DNA from: Phocoena phocoena
Lineage: Eukaryota; Chordata; Mammalia; Artiodactyla; Phocoenidae
NCBI RefSeq assembly: GCF_963924675.1
Contig: NC_089225.1
Coordinates: forward strand, 111,242,313 to 111,306,312
Direction: 5' to 3'
DNA: 64,000 nt
Position numbers and translations under genes: made by a program
Notes under the pieces: generated by a model
Seen by the model: the letters and a program-made list of their open reading frames with translations, nothing else
Told to the model about the DNA's origin: nothing
Database searches by the model: none
In this document: positions 31,602 through 42,748 of the stretch, in pieces
How positions within the stretch are numbered: position 1 is the stretch's first letter
Layout of the letters: each line of letters begins with the position of its first letter

Positions 31602-33572
31602 TTTGCTTATCTTACTGTGTTTGGGGTCTCCTTTTCGCAGGCTGCATGTTCGTAGTTCCCGTTGTTTTTGGTGTCTGTCCCCAGTGGCTAAGGTTGGTTC
31701 AGTGGGTTGTGTAGGCTTCCTGGTGCAGGGGACTAGTGCCTGTGTTCTGGTGGATAAGGCTGGATCTTGTCTTTCTGGTGGGCAGGTCCACGTCTGGTGG
31801 TGTGTTTTGGGCTGTCTGTGGCCTTATTATGATTTTAGGCAGCCTCTCTGCTAATGGATGGGGCTGTGTTCCTGTCTTGCTGGTTGTTTGGCATAGGGTG
31901 TCACGCACTGTAGCTTGCTGGTCGTTGAGTGAAGCTGGGTCTTGGCATTGAGAATGAGATCTCTGGGAGATTTTCACCATTTGATATTACGTGGAGCTGG
32001 GAGGTCTCGTGTGGACCAGTGTCCTGAACTTGGCTCTCCCACCTCAGTGGCACAGCCCTGACACCTGGCTGGAGCACCAAGAGACTGTCCTCCACACGGC
32101 TCAGAATAAAAGGGAGAAAAAATAGAAAGAAAGAAAGATAAAATAAAATAAAGTAAGATAAAATAAAATAAAGTTATTAAAATAAAAAATAATTATTAAG
32201 AAAAATATTTTTTAAAGTTAAAAAAACAAAAAAATAACGGACAAACAGAACCCTAGGACAAACGGTTAAAGCAAAGCTATACAGACAAAATCTCACACAG
32301 AAGCATACACATACACACTCACAAAAAGAGAAAAAGGGGAAAAAATAATATATCTTGCTCTCCAAGTCCACCCCCTCAATTTGGGATGACTCGTTGTCTA
32401 TTCATGTATTCCACAGATGCAGGGTGCATCAAGTTGATTGTGGAGCTTTAATCCACTGCCCCTGAGGCTGCTGGGAGAGATTTCCCTTTCTCTTCTTTGT
32501 TCGCAAAGCTCCCAGGGGCTCAGTTTTGGATTTGGCCCGACCTCTGCGTGTAGGTCGCCGGAGGGCATCTGTTCTTCGCTCAGACAGGACAGGGTTAAAG
32601 GAGCCGCTGATTCGGGGGCTCTGGCTCACTCAGGCCGGGGGGAGGGAGGGGCACAGAGTGCGGGGCGGGCCTGCGGCGGCAGAGGCCGGCGTGACGTTGC
32701 ACCAGCATGAGGTACGCCGTGCGTTCTCCCGGGTAAGTTGTCCCTGGATCCCGGGACCCTGGCAGCTGCGGGCTACACAGGCTCCCCGGAAGAGGGGTGT
32801 GGAGAGTGACCTGTGCTCGCACACAGGTTTCTTGGTGGCGGCAGCAGCAGCCTTAGCGTCTCATGTCCGTCTCTGGGGCCCGCACTTTTAGCCGCGGCTC
32901 ACGCCCGTCTCTGGAGCTCCTTTAAGCAGCACTCTGAGTCCCCTCCCCTCGCGCACCAGGAAACAAAGAGGTAAGAAGTCTCTTCCCTCTTCGGCAGCTC
33001 CAGACTTCTCCCCGGACTCCCTCCCGGCTAGCCGTGGTGCACCAACCCCCTGCAGGCTGTGTTCACGCCGCCAGCCCCAGTCCTCTCTCTAAGCTCCAAC
33101 CGAAGCCCGAGCCTCGGCTCCCAGCCCCGCCCACCCCGGCGAGTGAGCAGACAAGCCTCTCGGGTTGGTGAGTGCCGGTCAGCACCGATCCTCTGTGCGG
33201 GAATCTCTCCGCTTTGCCCCCCGCACCCCTGTTGCTGTGCTCTCCTCCGCGGCTCCGAAGCTTCACTCTCCGCCTCCCGCAGTCTCTGCCCGCGAAGGGG
33301 CTCCTAGTGTGTGGAAACCTTTCCTCCTTCACAGCTCCCTCCCACTGACTGGTTCAGGTGCCGTCCCTATCCTTTTGTCTCTGTTTTTTCTTTTTTTCTT
33401 TTTCCCTACCCAGGTACTTGGGGAGTTTCTTGCCTTTTGGGAGGTCTGAGGTCTTCTGCCAGCGTTCAGTAGGTGTTCTGTAGGAGTTATTCCACGTGTA
33501 GATGTATTTCTGATGTATCTGTGGGGAGGGAGGTGATCTCCGCGTCCTACTCTGCCACCATCTACTCCTGTC
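31602..33572 (-). promoter_or_regulatory. L1 5' UTR with internal promoter, CpG-rich
   Basis: About 1.97 kb precede ORF1. The 5'-proximal 1 kb (about 32440-33330 in window coordinates) is rich in G, C and CpG, unlike the AT-rich body of the element. The first bases on the sense strand contain AGATGGTGGC, which resembles the YY1-type site that fixes L1 starts in other mammals. An A-rich AAATAAAATAAAG block lies at 32130-32230. L1 5' UTRs drive sense transcription and often antisense transcripts into flanking DNA, here toward 33.6 kb and beyond. Activity is inferred. Confidence 0.75.
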
Positions 33573-33586
33573 TCTGAATTCCCATC
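33573..33586. repeat. Target-site duplication, right copy, of full-length L1
   Basis: TCTGAATTCCCATC, identical to 26070-26083. Confidence 0.9.
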
Positions 33587-34963
33587 TTGGGGTTGATTCG
33601 CCCCTAAAACGCTGTGTTCATGCGAGAGGAGAAGTACCCGGGGCTGAGGAGGCGGCAGCTTAGTGGGTGCATTCGGTGACCCGGGCAGAGCACTGAACTC
33701 CTGGGGGCATGTAGGGGGAGGTTGCTTGTCCTGGATGGTCACCTTGGCCCAGTGGACTCCGTGCTTTGTGTGGCAAACCTCTGTGAGTCACTTGCGGAAC
33801 ATTAAAACAATGAAAACCAAAACCATGCAAAGAAAACCATGGCTGCTCTCACTCCTGGGAGCTCTCCTCCGGCAGGTCTGGGTGGGGCCTGAACACACAC
33901 GTCCTGTTTAGAAAGTTCGCAGAGTCTTCTGACGTGTGTGTGTCTGTTGGAGAATCACTGGACCGGAACGACGTCCAGCAGAGCTCTTTCCAGAGGCGGG
34001 GCAGTTAAGTGGCTTCCAAAACCTCCCTGAGGTTCAGAAAAACAACGCTGCAGAAACGGGCTCAGTGCTTGGGTCAGGCCCATTCTTCCCGCGTGAGGCT
34101 GAGTCACGTCAGAGCTTCTGTCCTCCTCCACTCACATCTGGTCCTCCCAGATGTGGCCACCTCCTCCCCCCTGGGGAAAGAATGTTTTCATGCTCGCTGG
34201 CCGGCCCTGTGCCTTCCAAAGGGTCAGTTGAACCGGAGTGGAGCAGTGAAGGAAAAATAGCCGGTGAGTTGACAAGTGGGTTTGATTTCAGAGAAATCTG
34301 TTTTCAGACGAGGAAGGGCGGGCTGAGTTGTGACAGCTCCAGCCACTCGGATTTCACAATCAGCCTCTGGGTTTTCTTGAAGCACACCCTTTCCAAGAAA
34401 AAGCCTAACCCTGACCTAGCAACGTGCTTTTTGCACCAAACACAAAGCTGATTCTGTTCAAAATATGGGAGTGAACAGCCTTGGAAGTGTCACAGGCTGG
34501 ATTCCCTAAAAATTCCTCAGATGTTAGACCTCAATTCTTCTATGGCTCCATCAGTTTAAAATTCTGTAGCCCAAACAGTTAAAGGCCTCAGAATACATTA
34601 ATTAAGTACCTAGTTGTGCCCTCCCCAGCTTCTCAAGCAAACACCTAGCATCTTCTCTCTGGGCTCTTCTTTGAGGAGCCCAGGTCAAGGTCAACAGGAA
34701 GGGACTCAACACTTGCCTGGTGTCCTGTGTCCTGATGCTCCCACGCCCCTCTGGCCATCACTGGCTCCCAGGGCCCCTGGAGGGCATATTTCTGGCTACT
34801 TGGCCTCCTGAATGACACCACCCAGCACACCTGGGCCCTCCAGGCACCATCTTTCCACCTCACTTACCCCCAAGACTCAGTCCTCCCAGATCAACCCACA
34901 GCCTCTGTTCACAGCTCTGAGAGAGTAGAGAAAAAGTCTTCATTAAAACACTGACAAAGCAGG
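33587..34963. other. Unique sequence, nothing recognised
   Basis: About 1.4 kb lies between the full-length L1 and an MLT1C LTR. A plus frame of 171 codons (33936-34451) shows no known domain. No splice-flanked exon is convincing. Confidence 0.45.
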
Positions 34964-35393
34964 TGTAGTGGGTTGAACAAGGGGGTCTCAAAAAGGTATG
35001 CCCACACCAGAATCCCTGGGACCTGTGAATGTTAATTTAATTAAAATAAATAACAATTTAAAAGTTCATAACAGGTCTTTGTAGGTGTCATTAATAAGGG
35101 ACTCTGAGGTGAGGAAATCATCCTAGATTACCCTGTGGGCCCTAAAGTCAATGACAAGTTTCCTTGTAAGAGACGCGGAAGAAGAGGTGGAGGTTGGAGT
35201 GATTCGGCCACAAGCCAAAGAACACCAGGAGCCCCCCGAGGCTGGAGGAGGCATGGAAGGATCTGTCTCTGGAGCCTTTGTATGGGCCCTTGAACACCTT
35301 GATTTCAGGGATCTGGCCTCCAGAACGGTGAGTTTCTGTAGTTAAAAGCCACCGAGGTTTGGGTAATTTTTAATGGCAAGCACAGGAAACTAA

Positions 35394-35394
<1 letters not shown>
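34964..35394 (+). mobile_element. MLT1C-type LTR (ERVL-MaLR)
   Basis: TGTAGTGGGTTGAACAAGGG, CCCTGGGACCTGTGAATGTT, GAAATCATCCTAGATTACCC, TGACAAGTTTCCTTGTAAGA, GGAGTGATTCGGCCACAAGC, GATTTCAGGGATCTGGCCTC and ACAGGAAACTAAGACAC follow the consensus order. A small AT-rich insert occurs at about 35032-35060. The 3' end runs directly into an (AC)n repeat. Confidence 0.85.

Positions 35395-35445
<51 letters not shown>
35395..35445 (+). repeat. (AC)n microsatellite, about 25 units
   Basis: An uninterrupted AC dinucleotide run of 51 bases starts inside the terminal ACA of the MLT1C LTR. It is long and pure enough to be highly polymorphic. Confidence 0.95.
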
Positions 35446-35447
<2 letters not shown>

Positions 35448-35997
35448 GAGGGCGCTATAAACACAGAGGCAGGGCTCAGCAGAGGGGTCAGAGGGCAGCT
35501 GAAGAGACCTGAGACTTGTGGCCGCAGCATGGAGGCCAGGACCATCTCCTCCTTGCACCCTGCACCACACTTCCATCCAGGCGCTCTGTGTCTGCCCCTC
35601 AGGTGCCTACCATCCAGCCTCGGCCTCCAGGTCTTTGACCTGGAATGTCCTGCTCTCAGTTCTGTGGCTCCACAGACCCCCCTAGGCGGGAGGGCTGCTC
35701 AGCTGACCTGCCCAAATTCCATCGCCCCGGCAGGCAGGCTGGCTCTGTCCTCCCAGCTGTCGGCCACCCCTTCATCTGGCCCCTCCCGTTGCTCCAGGAC
35801 ATGTCTGCTTCTGGAGCCAGTTCTGCGGGTCTGTTCTGTCGGCCCCTTAGCATCCGGGCCGCCCTGAGTGCCTGGACTCCGGCTCAGAGTCACTCTGATC
35901 ATACTGTCTCATTGACTGCACGTCCCCGTCACGCAGCCACGGACTGAGACTTTTTATTTCTTCTCCTTGAAATATATTCTGGGAATCCTTTCTTTAC
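35446..35997. other. GC-rich unique sequence (possibly decayed L2)
   Basis: No confident identification. The block CCAGGTCTTTGACCTGGAAT GTCCTGCTC has a faint likeness to the L2 segment around TTGCCTGGAACGCTCTTCCC. A plus frame 35529-35867 has no known domain. Confidence 0.35.
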
Positions 35998-36266
35998 CAT
36001 TTGGATTAAAAATGTTTTTTTAAAAAATTGAAGTATAGTTGAGTTACAAAATTGTGTTAGTTTCAGGTGTACAGCAAAGTGATTCAGTTATACATATATA
36101 TATATATTCTCTTTTTACATTTTCTTCCATTACATTAGATTATTACAAGATATTGAATATAGTTCCCTGTGCTATACAGTAGGACCTTGTTGTTTCTCTA
36201 TTTTATATATAGTAGTGTGTATTTGTTAATCCCAAACTCCTAATTTATCCCTCCCCCATTTGGATT
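35998..36266 (-). mobile_element. L1 3' end, antisense, with target duplication
   Basis: The body (about 36010-36256) reads the reverse L1 3' UTR: AATTGAAGTATAGTTGAGTT, TTTCAGGTGTACAGCAAAGT, GATATTGAATATAGTTCCCT, GTGCTATACAGTAGGACCTT and ATATAGTAGTGTGTATTTGT. Short direct repeats CATTTGGATT at 35998-36007 and 36257-36266 bracket it as the target-site duplication. It is strongly 5'-truncated, about 245 bp. Confidence 0.9.
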
Positions 36267-36269
36267 TTA

Positions 36270-36612
36270 AAGATGATTTGAGCCATTTTGGATTTTAATG
36301 AAGAAAATCCTGATTTTTTTTCTCATCCCCCTTTTGTGGGTGTGGTAACTTCGAGACATTGGTTATCTTACAGCGTAGGTTGGTGCCGGTTTTTCCTTTC
36401 TCACAGAAAGGATTTCAGCACATTAATACTGCTAATAATTTAGTATTAACCTTGTTCTGAGAGCAATAGGTCTAAACTTATTCTGTGTCACTTTTCCCTG
36501 CGACTGTTAATGTGATCTAGAATACAGATCTAACGTCTAGTTCATGCATTTTTGTCACCATTTTATGTCTTAACCTATAGAATTTGATATTTCCTGAAAT
36601 GGTATTTTCTCT
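36270..36612. other. AT-rich unique sequence
   Basis: No repeat or gene is recognised between the L1 3' end and the SINE. Confidence 0.45.
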
Positions 36613-36969
36613 CAGTTTGACGTTTTGTTAAAAAATTAATTAATTAATTTGTTTGTTTTTCGGCTGCTTTGGGTCTTTGTTGCTGTGTGCGGGTTTTCTT
36701 TAGTTGCAGTGAGCGGGGGCTACTCTTCTTTGCAGCGTGCGTGCGGACTTACTGTCGTGGCTTCTCTTGTTGCAGGGCACGGGCTCTAGGCGCGTGGGCT
36801 CAGTAGTTGTGGCTCGTGAGCTCTAGAGTGCAGGCTCAGTAGTTGTGGCACACGGGCTTAGTTGCTCCCCGGCATGTGGGATCTTCCTGGACCAGGGCTC
36901 AAACCAGTGTCCCCTGCACTGGCAGGCGGATTCTTAACCACTGCTCTGCCAGGGAAGCCCCAGTTTGAC
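36613..36969 (-). mobile_element. CHR-type SINE (long form), antisense, with target duplication
   Basis: The reverse strand starts GGGGCTTCCCTGGCAGAGCA at 36960 and runs through GGCAGGCGGATT-complement, CATGCCGGGGAGCAACTAAG and the repeated GTGGCTCGTGAGCTCTAGAG-type blocks to a degenerate A-rich tail (TTAATTAATTAATT region at about 36635). CAGTTTGAC at 36613-36621 and 36961-36969 is the target duplication. This form is about 335 bp, longer than the copy at 10606. It matches the family typical of cetaceans and hippo. Confidence 0.88.
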
Positions 36970-38730
36970 TTTTGATAAGACAGTTCAGAGAAAACAAATC
37001 TTGATAAAGAAATAGAGAGAAGTAGGTAACTCATGACTTCACGAGGGCCCAGGTAACCCGTGACTACCTCTTTTCTGCTTTCACATCAACTCCTGCCATG
37101 ACGGTTAATTGAGAAAAGCATTCCAGAGCTTTCATTTTTGCTGCTTCTTTGTAGCAACGTATGAAGTCTAGTTTTCTGCAGGATAAATCAGTGTTGGCCT
37201 CTTGATGCCCCTACTGTCTGTGGAGCAATGGGGATGCCTTTCATTCCAGCCATAAAGTGTATCTTCTGATTTTCTGTGTACATTACATGCATGCCCTTCC
37301 TCTCCTTCCCATCCGTCATGGTGGAATGCCCCAGTCACAGACTCTGATGAGAAGGGTCAGGTGGGACACCTGTTGGACACGCTGCTTTTGTCAAACCATA
37401 ACCAGAAAGAAAATAATTGAAAGAAGACAGACAACAATTCATTACTAATTATACAGCAGGGCCGTCTTGACCTCAGAGGTACAGTTCCAACTAAGTATAT
37501 TTGGAAACTAAGTAGTATTAAAAAAATGTTTATATTTACACATTGTACATAGCTCATATGTTCTGAGAGACTTCAGAATTATAAGCCACCAAGGAGGCAC
37601 TACGAGAGACCCAAAATAATTTCACTTTGCATCATGGGTAGCTTCACTTTCAAAATAAAATCCCCCTAGTCATGATGTCACTCAATTACTAATTAAAGCA
37701 GTCATAGTCCCATCTTGTGATGTTCTAAAATTGTTATTATTAGAACCCTAAATCTGACAGAATTCACTGCATGCTTTTGGGCTGATGGCAGAGTCCTGAA
37801 ATCAACCACCAAATCTGTCCTCAGAGGCAAACAGAGGTCCACTAATGACAGATCCCCTTTTTGAGGTGGCCATTGGGGACAGGCTGATGGGCACAACCCC
37901 CCAAAACAAACACTTCCTCTCCTCCAGACCCTCCGCCATTCTCTGACCCATCCCTACCCATGGTTAGGGCATTTTGCTGATACAAGTAGTTTGTGATTTG
38001 TTTATTTATGTTTTCACTGCAGCTTTTCGGAAACTCAGAGCTAAGTGTAGTGTTCACGGGTAATAATTACTTCACAACAGCTTCCTCTGCTCCTTGAAGA
38101 TTGTCTCTCTTCTGCCTTGACATTTAATTCTGTGTTACATTCCGCAAGCGTGGGGGGCTGCCAGGGCCTGGCTAAGAATTGGCCTTTGTGCTTGGAAAGA
38201 AGAGAAGGGAAGCAGGACAAGCTGGTGGGGGAAGGTCTAGAGGGGCGAGGGAGCTGTACAGTGAACGCTATTTCCAAGTCTCCCCAGGAGTATCTCCAGT
38301 TCTTCCAATATGCCCTCCCCGTTCCCACGGCACCCCTTCAACTCCCCTACACAACTGTCCACGCTCCTGCCCTCCGGGATTACATATGGAGACAGCTATC
38401 ATCCTCCCTGCCGAGGGGCTGTCTTGCATCCCTGATGAATCCTGGCTGGGCTGGACTGGGGCTGAATCCTAAAATAATGTGTGGTTTCATTATCGAGTTC
38501 TTCAACAGTTTTATATGTATTCAGAACGGGAGATAAGGTGAGTAAAATAACCCCTTGCCCATAATTCTTCTGAAACAGCTGTTTTCAAAATATTGTTTTA
38601 CCCAGAGGGTGCCACCTTCAAATAGTTGAAGCAACTTCTAAAAGGGCCAGGCTGTCAACCTCGAATTTAATGCATGAACTGTACTTTAACCCTGCAAACA
38701 AGAGTCCCTCAATCACAATTTTTTGCTTCA
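36970..38730. other. Unique sequence, nothing recognised
   Basis: About 1.8 kb without a repeat I can name. A 139-codon plus frame (38117-38536) is not protein-like. Bases 37640-37740 are AT-rich and orderly (CTCAATTACTAATTAAAGCA), compatible with a conserved element but untested. Confidence 0.4.
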
Positions 38731-38734
38731 TGTC

Positions 38735-38902
38735 TGTGTCTCTTAGCTTTTCCCAAGTGTGGTCCAGAGCTACTCGCTTTAGAATCATCTAGAAATCTGT
38801 GGACTTGCTCCAGAACTACTCACTTAGAAATTCTCCTGGTAGAACCTGAGTTTAACAGGCTCCAAAAAGATACTTAGGCAACATAAAGTTGGAGACCTGC
38901 TA
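38735..38902 (+). mobile_element. MER20/MER58-like hAT-Charlie relic
   Basis: TTCCCAAGTGTGGTCCAGAG, TTAGAATCATCTAGAAATCT, TTAGAAATTCTCCTGGTAGA, ACCTGAGTTTAACAGGCTCC and GTTGGAGACCTGC follow the layout of MER20-group elements. Confidence 0.55.
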
Positions 38903-39111
38903 CATTAGGAGTTGGCAAACACTTTCTAAGAAGGGCTAGAGAGTAAGTATTTTAGGATTTGTAGGCCATACGTCTCTGTGACAACTACCCAACTCTGCTA
39001 CAGGCAATGCATAAATGGGATGGCCATTGGCTGCATTCCAATAAAATTTTATTTAAATAAATAAGTGGTGGGGTGTGTTTGGCCCTCAGGCTGTAGTTTG
39101 CCAACCCTGGC
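38903..39111 (+). mobile_element. hAT-Charlie MITE
   Basis: A nearly complete copy. AGGAGTTGGCAAACACTTTC, AAGAAGGGCTAGAGAGTAAG, TATTTTAGGATTTGTAGGCC, CATACGTCTCTGTGACAACT, ACCCAACTCTGCTACAGGCA, TTCCAATAAAATTTTATTTA, GTTTGGCCCTCAGGCTGTAG and TTTGCCAACCCTGG follow the consensus in order. The AGTTGGCAAAC...GTTTGCCAACC ends form the terminal inverted repeats. The element type is certain; the exact subfamily is not. Confidence 0.85.
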
Positions 39112-39298
39112 CCTAGACAGTGAGTTTAGACAGGGGAGACTGTATTTACCTTGTTTGCCACTGCAAGAAATCAGCTCAGTCTGTATCATAAAATAGTCAC
39201 TTAGTAAACACTGATTGAGTACATAAATGAATGGATGCTTAAAAGGACATCGACTTTTAAGGTTATTTTAAAATTTACATAGAGTAGAATTTACTCTT

Positions 39299-39987
39299 TG
39301 TTATTGAACTGGGGTTCGGCTGCTCGTTGCTCAAGAATCCAGCACTGAGAGACGAGTGTTCCCTAAAAGGAAAGAAAGCTTTATTGAGGAAGCTGGCGCT
39401 CCTGGAGAGAAGGTAAACTCATGTCCCAAAGAACCATTTCCCCACTGCCCATCAGGGGGCAAGAGCTTTTAAAGGGGAATTTCAGGGGTGTATAGGTGGA
39501 GGGAGGGGCTACATGCAGAGCAGCTCTGACAGTCATCCTGAAATTGGTCATGTGGTGTCTGATCAGTATTACCTTGATTGTTTTAAGTACAATTAATCTT
39601 CAACTCTGGGGTTGGTTTGTTCCCATTTCCTTGAGGCCGGTTCCCGGAATTGTGCAAGATGGAGCAGTTTATGTCATGGCTACTGTCTGGTCATCACGTA
39701 GTTGACTTCTTCCACATGGTGGGGGCCTCAGTATCTGCAAAACAGCTCAAAGGATGTGGCTCAGAATACTATCTATAGCGTAGCCCTTGAGAAGGAACTA
39801 AAAGTCCTTGACTTTGTTTAATGGCTGAACTTATTATTTTGTCTTGTTTGATTGCTTTCCTTTGTCTCTGTATTTTCTCATTTCTCTGATTAGATTCTTT
39901 GGCTCTTTTCTTATAGACAAGAGGCAGACGGAGGACATGGGGAGCGGTTTGTCATGGGAAGGTCCCACAGGGTCCTGTTCCATTACA
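39299..39987 (-). mobile_element. ERV solo LTR (class I-like), antisense, 689 bp
   Basis: On the minus strand the unit starts TGTAATGGAACAGGACCCTG and ends TTCAATAACA, giving TG...CA ends. It contains a TATA-like TTTAAAAGC (39465-39473 on the plus strand) and, about 80 bases further on, AATAAA (39380-39385). This is the U3-R-U5 arrangement of a retroviral LTR. It is inserted in the 3' UTR of an old L1M, whose sequence resumes on both sides. No internal viral genes are present, so it is the product of LTR-LTR recombination. Confidence 0.75.
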
Positions 39988-42087
39988 TTTTTGGTGTACA
40001 GTTCTATGGGTTTCGGCAAATGCATAGAGTCATGTGACCACAATTGAAATCAAGGTACAGAGCAGTTCCACCCCACCCCAAAGTCCCTCTAGCTGCCCTT
40101 TGTAGTCAAATTGATCTGTTCTCTGTCCCTATATTTGGCCTTTGTCAGAAGGTGAAATTGATAGCATAGTATAGAAGGTAGCTTTCTGAGTCTGGCTCCT
40201 TTCACTTTGCACAGAGCTTTTGAGATTCACTTGTGTGGCTTCTTGAATCAGTGTTCTGTCCCTTTTAGTGCTGAACAGTATCCACTGAACATTTGTGCCA
40301 CAGTTTATCCATTCCCCAGCTGAGGGAAATTTTGGTTGTTTCCAGTTTTTGGCAATCAGGAATAAAGCTGTTATGAACACTCCTGTGGACATAGCATCAT
40401 CATTTCTCCTGGTAAGAACCTAGGAGACAGTTGCTGAGTTACAAAGGAAGTGTATGTTTAACTTTATTAGAAACTGTCAAACTGCGCTTTGAAAGCTCTC
40501 CTGTTTGCATTTCTACAAGCGACGTATTCCAGTTATTCCATATTTGTGCAAACACTTGGTATTGTTGGTTTTTTTAAAAAAATTGAAATCGTTCCAGTAA
40601 GCATTTAATAGGATCTCATTGTGGTTTTAATTTGCATTTTCTTAGTGAGTAATGGTGTTGAGCATTTTTTCACGTGCTTATGTGACACCTGTGTATGTCT
40701 TTTGCCCATTTTTTAAAAAATTAGGTTTTTGTTGAATTTGGAGAGCTGTTTATATATTCTTAATACAAGTTCATTGTCAGTTACATGATTTGCAAATATT
40801 TTCTGTCAGTTGGTGGTTTGGCTTCTCATTCTCTGTTGCAGAACAGATGTTTTGAAGTTTTGATGGTGTCCAATTGATCTATTTTTTCTTTTACGAATTG
40901 TGCTTTCATTATCCTACCTTCATCTAACATAAGGTCACAGATATTTTTCCTATGCTTCCTCTAAAAACTTTATAGTTTTACATGCTACAGGCAGGTCTAT
41001 GATTCACTGAGTGAAATTTCATACAAGGGGGGAGGTATAATTCAAGGTTTATTTTTTGCATATAGGTGTCTAATTTTTCCAGTACCCTTTGTTGAAAAGA
41101 CCATCTTTTCTTCATTGAATTGCCTTTGAACTTTTGTTGAAAGTCAATTGACCGTATTTGTAGGGGTCTATTTCCAGACTCTCTGTTCTGTTCCATTGAT
41201 CCATGTGTCTCTATTTACCCCTCTTCCATTCCTGATATTAATAATCGGTGTCTTCCCTCTTTTTTCCTTGGTTAGTTTCACTAGAAGTCTATTAACTTTA
41301 TCGGTATTCCCAAAGAAGCAGCTTTTAGTTTCTTCATTTCCCCTATTATTTTCCTATTTTAAATTTCATTGATTTATGTTCTAATTTTAATTCTTTCCTC
41401 TGCTTGCATTTAGGTTTAATTTGCTCTTCTTATTTTCCTAGGGTGCAAGTTTAGATTACTGATTTTAAATATTTCTCTAAATGTGCATTTAATGCTGTAA
41501 ATTTCCCTCTAAGCACTGATTTCACTGCATCCAACATTTTTGTTTTATTTTCATTTTTACTTAACTAAAAATTATTATTTTAACTTCCTTGAGAGTTCTT
41601 CTTTAACTCATGGGTTACTCAGAAGTGTATTGTACAACTTCTAAATATTTGGGGATTTTCCAGCTATCTTTCTTATTAATTTCCAGCTAAATTTTGTTAT
41701 GGTCTGAGAATGTACTTTGTATAATTTCTATTAAAAAAAATTGTTAAGATGTGTTTTATGCCCCAGAATGTAGTCTACCTTAGTGAATGTTCCATGTGCT
41801 GCCCTTGGAAAGAATGTATATTCTGCTATTGTCGGGTGTCAATTAGGGTAAACTCATTGATACTGCTCTTCAGGTCATCTATTCCCTTAATCATTTTCTT
41901 TCTGCTTTGTCAGTTACTTATGGAGGAATGTTGAAGTCTTCAACTATACTTGTGGATTTATCTATTTCTCCTTTCAGTTCTACAAGTTTTTGCTCATGTA
42001 TTTTGGCATCCTGTTTCCAGGTGCCTGCATGTTTAGGATTGCTGTCCTCTATAAGAATTGACCACTTGATCATTATGGAATGACCCT

Positions 42088-42748
42088 CTTTATTTTTTTT
42101 AACGTTTTATTTTATATTGGAATATAGCCAATTAACAATGTTGTGATAGTTTCAGGTGCACAACAAAGGGACGCAGCCATACATATACATGTATCCATTC
42201 TCCCCCAGACTCCCCTCCCGTCAAAGCTGCCACATAACATTGAGCAGAGTTCCCTGCGCTATACAGTAGGTCCTGGTTGGTTATCCTTTTTAAATATAAC
42301 AGTGTGTATATGTCAGTTCCAAACCCCCTAACTATCCCTTCCCCCATGCTTCCCCCCAGTAACCATAAGGTCATTGTCTAAGTCTGTGAATCTGTTTCTG
42401 TTTCGTAAATAAGTTCATTTGTATCATTTCTTTTTAGATTCTGCATATAAGGGATATCATACGATATTTCTCTTTCTCTGTCTGACTTACTTCACTCAGT
42501 GTAACAATCTTTAGGTCCAACCATGTTGCTGCAAATGGCATTATTTCATTCTTTTTAATGTCTGAGCAATATTCCATTGTATATATGTACCACATCTTCT
42601 TTATCCATTCATCTGTTGATGGACATTTAGGTTGCTTCCATGTCTTGACTATTGTAAACAGTGCTGCAGTACAAACTGGGGTGTGTGTATCCTTTCGGAC
42701 CATGTTTTTCTCCGGATATATGCCCAGGAGTGGGATTGCAGGGTCAGT
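42088..42748 (-). mobile_element. L1 3' end, antisense, inserted in the old L1M
   Basis: The tail side has AACGTTTTATTTTATATTGG, TAGTTTCAGGTGCACAACAA and CGCTATACAGTAGGTCCTGG. It continues into ORF2 C-terminal sequence: the minus frame 42434-42703 reads AALFTIVKTWKQPKCPSTDE and MEYCSDIKKNEIMPFAATWL. It breaks off at about 42746 (GATTGCAGGGTCAG). The host L1M reads CTCTTTAT on the left and CTTCTTTATCCCC on the right, consistent with a short target duplication. Confidence 0.88.

Larger units (their letters stand above)
26084..33572 (-). mobile_element. Full-length LINE-1 (young cetartiodactyl/cetacean type), antisense
   Basis: The element is about 7.49 kb in minus orientation, bracketed by a perfect 14-bp target duplication and ending in an 18-base A tail (T run 26085-26102). 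From 5' to 3' on the minus strand it has a CpG-rich 5' UTR (33572-31602), ORF1 (31601 to about 30714), ORF2 (about 30640 to 26471) and a short 3' UTR with AATAAA at 26109-26114. Both ORFs are broken by stops and frameshifts, so this copy is not expected to move on its own. ORF2 holds an internal tandem duplication of about 384 bp (29167-29550 and 29551-29919). Perfect target duplications and an intact 5' end argue for a fairly recent insertion. The 5' terminus GACAGGAGTAGATGGTGGCA resembles other L1 starts. Confidence 0.95.

Noticed and set aside
31201..31854. 217-codon plus-strand frame
   Set aside because: It is the antisense shadow of L1 ORF1 and its 5' UTR.
32440..33330. CpG-rich region as a host gene CpG-island promoter
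   Set aside because: It lies wholly inside the L1 between its target-site duplications and is the L1 5' UTR.
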